The notes beneath the pieces were generated by a model. It did no database searches. It worked only from the letters and a program-made list of their open reading frames with translations, and was not told the DNA's origin. A stretch of DNA of 64,000 bases from Tachypleus tridentatus (taxonomy: Eukaryota > Arthropoda > Merostomata > Xiphosura > Limulidae): NCBI RefSeq assembly GCF_004210375.1, contig NC_134830.1:64644326-64708325 (forward strand), read 5' to 3'. Each line of letters begins with the position of its first letter. The first letter of the stretch is position 1. The position numbers were made by a program, and so were the translations under genes. This document shows positions 33,516 to 44,331 of the stretch, piece after piece.

Positions 33516-33960
33516 GTATTATTATACTTTCCAAATATGTTAATATGCTCTTCGATACCAAATAAATACAACATTTTGGTGTTATAATATCATTTATTTC
33601 TAGTATTAATATGCACGACAGAGATTAAATAAAAGGTTTAGTATTATTATACTTTTCAAATATGTTAATATGCTCTTTAATACTAAACCTTTTATTTAAT
33701 TTCTGTCTTGCACATTAATACTAGAAATAAATAATATTATAACACCAAAATGTTGTATTTATGTAATTAAATACTCAATGTTTCGCTTTTTCAGGAGTGT
33801 TCACTAAAACACAAAACGAAACGAAGAATGTAAAGCTTCAGTTTGTGTTTTAGTGATTGCTTCTGGAGAAGTTGTAAAGGAAACGTTGTGTTTAATTAAA
33901 TAAAAGCAACAATTTGCTGTTATAAGGTCGTTTATTTCTAGTACTAAACCTTTTATACTG
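33516..33960. repeat. Nested fold-back repeat
   Basis: Two 83-bp arms (33564-33646 and 33678-33760) are near-perfect inverted copies around a 31-bp loop. A direct copy of the loop sequence (GTATTATTATACTTTYC...) precedes the first arm at 33516-33552. A second, smaller inverted pair built on CACTAAAACACAAA follows near 33790-33870. A third partial arm copy (GTTATAAGGTCGTTTATTTC) lies at about 33920-33955. Confidence 0.85.
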
Positions 33961-34570
33961 TTTTTTTTAAATGGATATGAATTTGAATTGTAAATATTGT
34001 ATGGGCCTTATATTTACTCAGAGGGCATGACTCACACGTATGTTAAACTTGTAAGACAAAAAGTATCATTAAACGTGTTAAGCAAAAGGCGTCCAATCTC
34101 AAGTAAAAATTAAACTTGAAGCATGAATGTGGAAGATGTAAAGTATTGATGTTTAACGTGTCTGTATTTAATTTATTTTTATAAGTTTAATTAATATGTA
34201 TGAACATATTTCATCCCACGAAGTTTATATATTCTAGAAACTGAACTCTTTCATATCTTCAAATTATGAAAACAGGCGTATCAACACATTACACGGAAGG
34301 AGAGTTTTATTTAATATGTGTCTACTTTTATGTGTTAATTTAAGAATAAGTTGAATCAAGGACCTTCCGATTTGTACTGTCACTTTAATTATAGTTCAAA
34401 AATTACATGGACTGTAACTGCATGGTAACTGCATATAGTTTGAATATAATGTTCTCGCACAATCAATATGTTTTAAGATTATTCATTTAAAATAAAAATA
34501 GTGAAATAAATGGACTCAGAGCCACACAGTTTCATCTGTTGCACAATAATCTCATCTTCCACCACCAAGT

Positions 34571-34811
34571 CTGGCCTGGCATGGCCAAATGTGTTAAGGC
34601 GTTCGACTCGTAATCCGAAGGTCGCGGGTTCGAATTCCGGTCGCACCAAACATGCTCGCCCTTTCAGCCGTGGGGGCGTTATAATGTGACGGTCAATCCT
34701 ACTATTCGTTGATAAAAGAGTAGCCCAAGAGTTGGCGGTGGGTGGTGATGACTAACTGCCTTCCCTCTAGTCTTACACTGCTAAATTAGGGACGGCTAGC
34801 GCAGATAGCTT
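34571..34811 (+). repeat. SINE type A, tail missing
   Basis: From GGCCTGGCATGGCCAAATG to GGCTAGCGCAGATAGC, then unrelated sequence. Confidence 0.9.
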
Positions 34812-34880
34812 GCGAATCTTAATTAATGGTCCTTGTACCTTATCATCGAGACATTTGAGATAAGAATGGTGTACAGCATT

Positions 34881-35152
34881 GTTCCTAGCGCGTAAGGCGT
34901 GCGACTCGTATTCCGAGGGTCGCGGGTTCGCGCCCGCGTCGCGCTAAACATGCTCGCCCTCCCAGCCGTGGGGGTGTATATTGTGACGGTCAATCCCACT
35001 ATTCGTTGGTAAAGAGTAGCCCAAGAGTTGACGGTGGGTGGTGATGACTAGCTGCCTTCCCTCTAGTCTTACACTGCTAAATTAGGGACGGCTAGCACAG
35101 ATAGCCCTCGAGTAGCTTTGTGCGAAATTTCCAAACAAACAAACAAACAAAT
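34881..35152 (+). repeat. SINE type A, GC-rich head variant
   Basis: GCGTAAGGCGTGCGACTCG, then GGTCGCGGGTTCGCGCCCG and CGTCGCGCTAAACATGC; the B-box is altered. The tail is (CAAA)n. It lies only 70 bp from the previous SINE, in the same orientation. Confidence 0.9.
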
Positions 35153-35423
35153 GTTTGTAAATTAAAATTAGTATTTAGCAAATGCAATAATCAAAGATAA
35201 GTAAAGCAGAAACTGCTGCTCTGATTATTTATTTTGAAATACTGTTTTCGTTACAAATAGAAAAAAACAGTTATTTATTAGGTTTTCTTTATAAAACAAT
35301 TTTGTACAATATTTGAATAGAGTTAAGTTTCTCTTAATAATATTTTCAGCTCGATAAATTACAATATGCTTATAACTTTTGGTTAGATAAAGTTGTTATA
35401 AATAAAGATTAAAATATATGCGT

Positions 35424-36010
35424 GTGTACGTTTGTTGGTAAGCACAGAGCTACACAATGAGTTATTTGTGCTGTGCCGGTAACATACCACTTCGTCTTCT
35501 CCTATTGACAATAGACTAAATGAGATTAGAAAAAACGGGAATAAACATAAAAAAAAAATTAAAATAACTTGGTTGTCAAATACAGAATAAGGTTTAGCTA
35601 CAAGAACCACTTTGACACAGTTTTAGAAACAAATCATTTTTGTATTTATATTGTTTACAATACGATGCAATATACTTTTAAGTGAGTAGGTTTTTATAAT
35701 AGTCACATCTGCTATGTCCACCGAAGGGAATCGATTCCTGATTTTAGCGTTGTAAATTGAAAGACTTACCGCTAACATTCCAGGGAATCATTAAAACATT
35801 CACACATCAATACTTTTTTGTGCATTCACATATGCAGTATAAGTACATCACATGAAAAATCTTAGCGTTTCATCAATAAACTATAATATTGCTTTTAACT
35901 TTACATAAAAAAATTACCATATGATTACATTAGAGTACACCAAATTGGAATAACACACTGTGCCAATTAAGAGTATGGAAACCCAGTTTCGAGCGGTATG
36001 GGTCACTGAT
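35424..36010 (-). repeat. Cluster of three decayed SINE type B pieces
   Basis: 35424-35500 (TTGGTAAGCACAGAGCTACA), about 35700-35775 (TGTCCACCGAAGGGAATCG) and about 35945-36010 (GGAAACCCAGTTTCGAGCGG) each match parts of type B read on the minus strand. Confidence 0.5.
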
Positions 36011-36079
36011 CTACTCAGATTTGAGCAGAAGAGCATTAGTTTTGCAAACCAAGTTTAATGTTTTCCACTTTCTTTCGTG

Positions 36080-36343
36080 GCCCGGCATGGCCAAGCGTGT
36101 TAAGGTGTTCGACTCGTAATCCGAGGGTCACGGGTTCGAATCCCGGTCGCACCACACATGCTCGCTCTTTCAGCCGTGGGGACCTTATGATGGGAAGGCC
36201 AATCCCACTATTCGTTGGTAAAAAGAGTAGCCCAAGAGTTGGCGGTGGGAGGTGATGACTAGCTGCCTTCCCTCTAGTCTTACACTGATAAGCTAGGGCA
36301 GATAGTCTTCGTGTAGTTTTTCGCGAAATTCAAAACAAACAAT
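36080..36343 (+). repeat. SINE type A
   Basis: From GGCCCGGCATGGCCAAGCG to CGCGAAATTCAAAACAAAC. CTTTCTTT occurs on both sides and may be the target duplication. Confidence 0.9.
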
Positions 36344-36387
36344 CTTTCTTTTGCATTTTATTTATATGAAGTGGGGTTGGCGTGGTG

Positions 36388-38172
36388 CAGGGGTAGCCAA
36401 ACTTGCTTAACATAAGAACCACAAACGATAAGCTTCATGTGTTATCTTATCTTTCCCCTGGAGTGCCAAGTTGAGAGTTTGTAGATGATTCATAATATCC
36501 GTAAGGCATATTAAATCTTGCATCCATTAATCATTTCCCAGTTGAGGATAGAATATTTTATTTTCTTCAAGAAAGGTAATAATGGGCTCCAACAGATCCA
36601 TAAACATATTTTAGACATTGCTGGTTGACAACCACCTCACAATGCACTAAAAAGAGACATCACTGGGTTTATCTTCAAATTCCAGTTCTTGAATAAAATT
36701 TTTGAGCTGTCAGTAGGTCTTTCCATTTCAGCGTATGAAACTGACAATTTTAATAACAAATTTCATAACACCTTCATACTTGAAGTATCTGGCTGCCAAG
36801 TGTTCATGATGAAAAATGCAATGAATAGGGAGAAACCCTGGAAAGCTGGGATCACATTTCTTAAGTGCAATTAATCCTGCATTTATCCCCATCATTGCAG
36901 GTGCTCCATTTGTTGTAACACTGACATGTTTATCCAATGGAATATCAGCATTTGTTAAAACTCTGTCAAGCGCATTTTTAATTTCAACACCACGAGTTGT
37001 TTCTTCTAGTGCCACTAAGTCCAACATCTCTTCTTTCACAGTTACATCAGAGGAAACATAACGAAGAAATACAGCCACTTGTGGGTTGTCTTGTATGTCT
37101 GTCGTTTCGTCAAGGGCTAAGCTGAATGCAAGAGAATTCTTTTAATAATTTTGCCTGCAATATGATCACTGATCTGGGAGATACGTCTCTCTGTAGTTTG
37201 GCGTGAAGCTGGTGTTTGTGCTATTAGTCGCTAAAGTTTTGTGTTATTTGAATCTAACACTGCAACAACTTCAGGTACATTCTTCTTAACAAATTCACCA
37301 TCAGAATATGGGCGTTTAGCACGAGCAATATTCCATGATATAACAAAACTAGCTTCACTCGTTGTATCAACTTCTTTACTGAACGCTGCCAACAGTGTCT
37401 GCTGGATATTTAGTGATAATTTTAACACAGTTAACTTGTTTTCCCGTAATTCTGATTTAAGTGGATAATCAGACGAAAAGTTTTTTTTTGTGATTTGTTT
37501 CGTAGCGGCGTTTCAAGTTATTGGCTTTGTAATGACTGAGTGACACATTGCACATACGACACAAAGGTTTACCTCCTTTAATGATGAATGCAAAATCTTC
37601 CTCCCACTCTGGCTTACAATTTCTGTTTTCATCTTCTTACTTTCGCTTCTTACAATTTGGTGATGCCATCTTCCATCACAAAATTTTCACAGAAACTTTA
37701 AAAAAATTAAAGTGAAAAGAAACAATAAGCTCCAACACGTGCAATGCAACCAAACTCTACAGCGTCCAGTATCACACTAACACTCCGCTAATTTCACTAC
37801 CCGCAACACAGCCACAATCACGCGATCACAAGCCACGGTACTAAAACTAACATTGTCAGCACCAGGTTGTATGATTACTGATTCTCTAGCATAATTCCTC
37901 TGTAATCCTTGCTAATTCGAAATTTCGTTAATCCCTGACTCAAATCTAGCATTATAATCTGGATTTAAACTCTTAAATATATTTACTCACCATAAACATT
38001 AAACTTAGGTTTTAATCCAATGAACTCTCAGTTTATACCCGGTAAATAATTATGAAGCTCGAAATTTTTTTATTTACCTTTTATATTAATTGTGATGCAA
38101 AAAAAAGTTAAGCCAACATATTTCCGCGAGCCGCACATTATATGTCAAAAAGCCGCAGTTTGGTCACCCCTG
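36388..38172 (-). mobile_element. hAT-superfamily transposon, degraded
   Basis: The ends are terminal inverted repeats: CAGGGGTAGCCAAACTTGC on the left, and CAGGGGTGACCAAACTGCG read inward from the right. A broken transposase is encoded on the minus strand between them. The 1785-bp length is short for an autonomous hAT. The flanks look like the two halves of a type C SINE, which would be the insertion site. Confidence 0.85.
36728..37690 (-). pseudogene. hAT transposase pseudogene (BED finger, ZBED/GTF2IRD2-like)
   Basis: In order on the minus strand: a start MASPNCKKRK followed by a stop; a BED-type zinc finger (FIIKGGKPLCRMCNVSLSHY, then RRYETNHKK), frameshifted in its last His segment; then LSLNIQQTLLAAF and SFVISWNIARAKRPYSDGEF (37231-37428); then a 116-codon piece (36728-37078) with VTTNGAPAMMG and IHCIFHHEHLAAR. 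These are signatures of the hAT family related to ZBED and GTF2IRD2-like proteins. At least two stops and one frameshift disable it, and the C-terminal dimerisation domain is not recognisable. Confidence 0.85.
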
Positions 38173-38384
38173 CCCGAGTGATTAGTGTATTCGACTTCTG
38201 ATCAAAGGGCTTGGATCTCGAGAAATGACACTGTAGAACACACATCTCACACTTTCAACTGCAGCCATGTTATAAGAGTCGATCTCATTGTTCATCTAAA
38301 AAAACAAACGCCAAAGCTCTTTTAGCACCAAGTGCTGCTAGCTGCTTGCATTCTCGTTGGCTAGAAGTGTAAGATTAAGTTTTG
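38173..38384 (+). repeat. SINE type C remainder flanking the hAT element
   Basis: CCGAGTGATTAGTGTATTCG, then GGATCTCGAG, continues the tRNA-like head that breaks off at 36387 (GGTTGGCGTGGTG). The body includes AACTGCAGCCATGTTATAAG. Confidence 0.5.
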
Positions 38385-38650
38385 TTTGCTCTGAATTTCG
38401 CGAAAAACTACACGAAGGCTATATGCGTTAGCCGTCCCTAATTTACCAGTTTAAGGCTAGAGGGAAGGCAGCTAGTCATCACCATCCACTGCCAACTCTT
38501 AGACTACTCTTTTACCGACGAATAGTGTGATTGACCGTCATATTATAAAGCTCCCACGGCTGAAAGGGTGAGCATGTTTGGTGTGACGGGGATTCGAACC
38601 CGCAGCCCTCGGATTACGGGCCGAGTGCCTTAACCACCTAGCCTGGAGGG
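38385..38650 (-). repeat. SINE type A
   Basis: Minus-strand copy with tail TTTTGTTTGCTCTGAATTTC, the body and B-box GGTTCGAATCCCCG. The head ends near 38645. It is the last repeat before the repeat-poor half of the window. Confidence 0.9.
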
Positions 38651-41600
38651 GAGAGAATATTAATATTTATACGCCACCTACCTTAAAATAATGATTATAA
38701 ACAGCCTTTTGTTAAACAGAAAGCTTATAAACTTATAACACATACAGGCAAGGAATATGTAAATGTTTGAGATAAGTGATCATTATGTTAAAATGCAGGT
38801 AATATTTTTTTTATGTTGTACCATCAAGTTACTCTAAAATTATAAGAACTTTCGAGTGAAAGTAAACTAAGTGTAAAAGTAATGTCAGAAGATGAGACTT
38901 TTCGCCTGCTATCAGGGTTCATCAATCTAGTACACAACAGATGCTAGTTTACCCTAGCAAATTGAAACTGTTTCTTCAGAACTTTTACACTGTTAACAGG
39001 AGTGAGTTGGTTGATTAAATTTTTCATCAATATTATTTAGGCTTCAGTACTCAGAACTAGGATAAGGTTTTTACAATTATATCATTTGTTTATCTTAGAC
39101 CCATATATTATTAAGTATTGCACAGAATTAACATGGTTATTATTCAGTAAATCAGGCAAACAAATGAACCAACAAATCAGTGCACGTGATACTAACAGAA
39201 TATTTATCCACAAAAATGTGAAAGGCGACTTGACTTTCTATATAGTAAATTATTTTAACTAAAATATTAAATTGAACTGTTTAAACCATATAAAACAAAT
39301 ATGATTAGATAACTACTGGTTTTCTCTGTTGTAAAAATGTGTAACTTTACAAAAAACTTTTGTTATGTTTCAGAAAAGTACATATAGTCAGAAATTGCTG
39401 TGAGGGTAGTTTTGTATTTTATTTTGATATTAAAACAAATGGATCCTATTTTTGATGTTTTTGTTTAAGGTTAAAATATATAATAGTGTAGTAGGACTGA
39501 AAATGGTCTTTAATTAATGCAATATTAGTTTAAATTGCAAAGTATTTCAAGTAGTGATTATTACACTAATAGTTTTAGTGCAAAGTGAGTGTTATATTGT
39601 AAACTGCTCGATCCTGTGGTATTTAAGAACACTAAGAATTTTGTGTGTCTTTATTTCAATACAGCATTTTTCTGAATGTCAAAGGTAGGTCAAGTGGTAT
39701 CTTAAGATTACACTGCGTCTATCTCTGAATGAGAATGTAGTATCACAAGTTACCCAGAATAAATCCGATATTTACAGTTAAGTAATAAACATTAAAATCT
39801 GGTTTATGATCTCAAAGACGATAATAAGGTAGCTGAATCAGGGAATGTGTGTACATTATGTATCTTAAGTCCTGTTATTCTGCAGATATCTTATTGATGG
39901 AAACAAAATAAGCTTGACCTGAATATACAAAGATGATACTTATTTTGTTGTACATGAAAAACATTGTATGTATTAGTAAAATTAAAAAGATATATGTTTT
40001 AATTGGATTAAGTAGTTGATATTAGGTTTACAATCCCAATTGCCTTTTGTATCACTACATATAGGTATAATATAATTTTTTTTTTACTTTTACTGGTTTA
40101 TTTAGTTTTGAAACACCAATATACATTTATAATGAAACACAAATAATAATGTATTCCCAATCTTGTGATAAAATATGCAAACAAAAGAAATAATTTTGTG
40201 AAGGTTTTACACTACCATGTCATAGAAAAAAAAACACTCAGAGAAGAATATTTAAAATCACTATTTTTAACTTAACTGTTTAATAACACAAACTTGGAAA
40301 ACTTAACACACAAAATTGAACATGAATAAAATTAAAAACACTCTCCAAAAAGGTTATTTCAGACTATAAAAATCAATGTATTTCTTAATGCTACATTAAT
40401 TATTAAGAGCTTTGTAATACTTACTAAATAAGAAAGAAAAACTTCTTTGCCAGTGTGTTATTGCATTCTTTATTGACAAACCTCTAAAACAATAAATCAA
40501 CTTTTAAGGCCTTTTAATTAATTCACATGATTCAAACTGACATTCTGATAAAACATTTTACTCTTACAAAAGTGTGTTAATAATCAAAATAGTGACTTAA
40601 GTCCATTAAATTCTACTGTACAGTTTACACAAATGATTTATTACTAAAGCAAACTTAATATAATCAAATTTTAAAATTAAGCTTCACTCCTATGCATACA
40701 ATTTGAGACAAGTAGCATGCCTCACTTACGAGAATAACATTGGTTGTTTATTTCATTTAGCTTAACGATAATTAATCATTCAAAGTACTCACAGTATTTT
40801 ATAACAAAAAATCAACAAATACATATTAAAATCTCTTGAAAAGTACATCAGTGGCAGTTCATGATTTGTTTCTACTTTATTTTTGATTCTTAATGTTGGT
40901 ATTGAAACATTTTTATTTTAAAACATTACTGGTTTTACTAGCTCACCAGCTACATATCATAAAGGCACAGAGTAAAACATGAATATACATTATATTTGTA
41001 TTTATGCAAAAGGTAGTTTAATTTAGACGAGGTTCAATTAATTATATAGCAAATTTTAATAGTAAATCAAACAGAATTAGAATGGTATAGCTATCTAAAT
41101 GATATGATTAGCAACTAATAAACCAATACAGTACTATTTTCATTTAAGTGCTTGCAATATTGAAAACTTAGTTTTTGATCATAATAACTTGAGATTTACA
41201 AATATTTTTGTAGTGGTGTTATTAATTTGCTGACCATGTTTTTAAGGTGACTTGGTACTTTTGATACAGACAAAAAGCTTGTTTAGAAGACGTATAGGTT
41301 GAACTTTTATTACTAACTATGCAAAAAACTTTGCAACACACTAAACAAGACACAATGTAACAAACTGTCATGCAGTCCTATGCTAAATAATGCTCCAAAT
41401 CCTACTGTAGCATTAAATTTTTATACAATATTTTCTTGGGTGTGTACAAACAAACATTTGTTGACCTTTGTTATTTAATCATAGCAAAAACAAGTTTAAA
41501 GGCACAGCAAGTCTTGACAGTAGCTTAGCCAAGGTTAAATTCTATTCACTTTACTCAGAAAGCAAGGTCCTTTTGTCATTGTACATAATTTTATAATGTA

Positions 41601-44159
41601 CTAAAAACCTGTAAAACATCCAATTTTCCTTTTTCAAAAACAACTCTACTTAGTTACATAAGAATTACATTATATAATTAGGCCATGTTACACAAAAACA
41701 TATTGAATTGGAATATCTTTACACGTGTACAAAAAAAAAACTATCTTAGCCAAAACTATACTGAATAATACATATTTATAATAAAAAAAATGTTACAGAA
41801 GACAGATCTCTCTTGTTATTCGATGTATAAATAGTACACAAAATAATAGTCTGAACTATTTTAAAACACCAATATAAATGATATAGGATATGCATTTCCT
41901 TTGTCTGAAAACATTTACTCATCAAATAAACTTTAAAGAATGCATTAGAAACATCAAAAATGTTTCTTTAGAAACACCATCATTTACATAACATTGAGTT
42001 ATGGGTTTAAACTAAGAATATGTTTTAGTTCAAAGCTTTTTATTATAATCAATTATAATCAAAAGTCAAGAAGTCTTAACAAAATATACTAAAAGATCAT
42101 TCAGATAACAAACTTCTTCCTTGTTTCCATTAAAATTAGATATGATATCAGTATTCTGCCAAATTAATAAATTAAAAACATAGAAATATGTGGCTTATAC
42201 ATTATTTTTGATATATGTATATATACTATTAGCAACAAATTGGAGTGACCACATAATAGCATGTCTTTGGTCTCAACTTTAAGTCAAAATAACTAATAAC
42301 ATTAAACTATGTAAAATTATTCATATAAACTAGAAACATCCAACACTTTTTAATTATCATGTTGAAATACATGCAAAAGAAACACTGAAGATTTTTGAAG
42401 AGATAACTGTTTCCTACAACATTACCTTCATTTTTTAAGTGTTTGAAAGATCAGATTAATATTTTTTTTTCATTCCTTTTGGATGTCTTTATCTTCTTCC
42501 TCATGGTAACTAAATTCTTATCTAAATCAATATTAATGATAAAAAGTTAGATATATGAAAATAAATTTCTCTAATTAATATGTACTAATCAGTGTATATC
42601 ATGTAGAACTAGGTTTTTAATTTTTATAACTTTTAGAAATATTTATTTAAACTAGATTACATGAAACAGAGAAACACATTTTCCACTTCTAGTTACTATT
42701 CATTATATGTAATAAAGATATGTTTTAAATTGTTTTAGTAGATTATTTTTGTTATTAATTTTCTGTGAAGTAGCATTGAATCCTGGTTTTATGGGCCAAT
42801 CAAGAATTTAAAAACTTATATGCACTACAACTGATCTAGTTTTTTAAAGGATTTGCACCAACAATGTTTTCTTTGTAGAAGGTAAACAAACAATGTTAAA
42901 AAAAAGGTATAGAAGTAAATTGCTATTTAAAATTTAAATATGAATTACATTACTGTAATTACATTGCTCAAAAACTTACAATGAAATGTATCACTGGTTG
43001 TTTTAGCTTTGGTAAATGTTGAAAGACTTGCATGGCTCAAAATACTGTTTCAGCAGTGGTGAATATTTAATGTTCTAGTTTGTGTAGGTGTTCAAAGACA
43101 TGCATTGTAAATCAGAAAATAATACTATTTAGCCAATGGTGGCAACTGCATCAAATGTTTAGAGTAGATCTGAAGGTATGCAGTACAAGTACTATTCTTC
43201 TACCCTAATAGTAGATCAAATGGGTGGTTTAATAAATGCTGAATATCTTTCTTAATTTGTAGCCATACTTTACTGTAATTGTAATGACTGTTTGCCATTG
43301 TTTCTCATTACTTTGTAGATAGGATGTACTATTTTTTTTCTTCTCCTAATCATAGAGGTAAGTTACATCAATACTTCCTGTAACTTTAGTAGGTGAAAAG
43401 CTACACTTATGTTTAACTGCAACTTTGGTCATAAATCTCATCTGTATTTTACAACAGTTCTGGTATTAGGATACTATAGAAATTTATTGTTAGTTTAGTG
43501 TTTGTCTCTTTGTTTTACTGTAATTCTGAGGGAACAGTTTCATTAGTATTTTCCTGTGTTTTTTAAAGGGTGGTAAAATATTTTTGTCTCTTCTATACAT
43601 CATAAAGTATATTAAGTCAAGGCTTTTGTAAAATTTTTCAGCACAAAGCTCCCAGAGTATCCTACATTCTGACAGAGGTTGCCCCCTATGGGGCCCTTTG
43701 ACCAGAATCCAAGTCTTTTAAGTTTAAAAAATTGTTAAAACAGTGCATTATTTGTAATGTAAACTTGATCGTATAACTATAAAACTCTTTTAACATCTAC
43801 CAAAACTGTAACAAAATATTAATGAATAATAAGTATTTAAAAATAAAATGGTACAATGGCTAATAAATATGTGAAATAAGCTAATTTTTAAAGCATGGAT
43901 ATTCCCATATTTTTAGTGTAAAAGAAGAACTGAAAATATTGTTGATTTTTCAGTCATTGTATATATTCTATATTTTCAGGTCACTTTATTAGATAATCAG
44001 ATAAGACAAAAAACACATTTATGATAAATTACTTTCATATTTTCTTACATTTTAATTAATTCTCCATACATCAAGTTCAGAATTATTCCACTTTGAACTC
44101 CTGCATTGTTAATTTTTTAAAATATACAAAAAGTTATTATTTTTGACTTTCAACCACAC
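38651..44159. other. Repeat-poor, CpG-poor sequence 3' of the SORBS stop
   Basis: No coding similarity, SINE or transposon was seen in 5.5 kb. CpG falls to nearly zero from about 39.9 kb onward. A long 3' untranslated region is possible; many AATAAA-like words occur on the minus strand and none can be singled out. Confidence 0.5.
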
Positions 44160-44331
44160 TTACCAGATTCTTTCAACATAATTTCCAGGAAATGTCCCAA
44201 ATAGTCCCGTTCTTAATGAAGTGCCAACATACCATCCATCATCACACTTTTCCATGACATAGATTGTATCTCTCTCATTAAGCTCAAGCTCATCTTCATG
44301 TTGTGGCTTGTAGCTATATAAGGCTCGGTAC
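44160..44331 (-). CDS. SORBS: SORBS exon j, SH3-3 and probable stop
   Basis: Encodes [33 protein letters not shown] and [14 protein letters not shown], then TAA. Family members end within a few residues of GNYV, so the stop is likely real. The last codons also spell a good splice donor (CTG|GTAAGT at 44158-44165), so continuation into another exon cannot be excluded. Confidence 0.93.

Noticed and set aside
36058-36255. Plus-strand open frame of 65 codons
   Set aside because: It is the translated head of a type A SINE.
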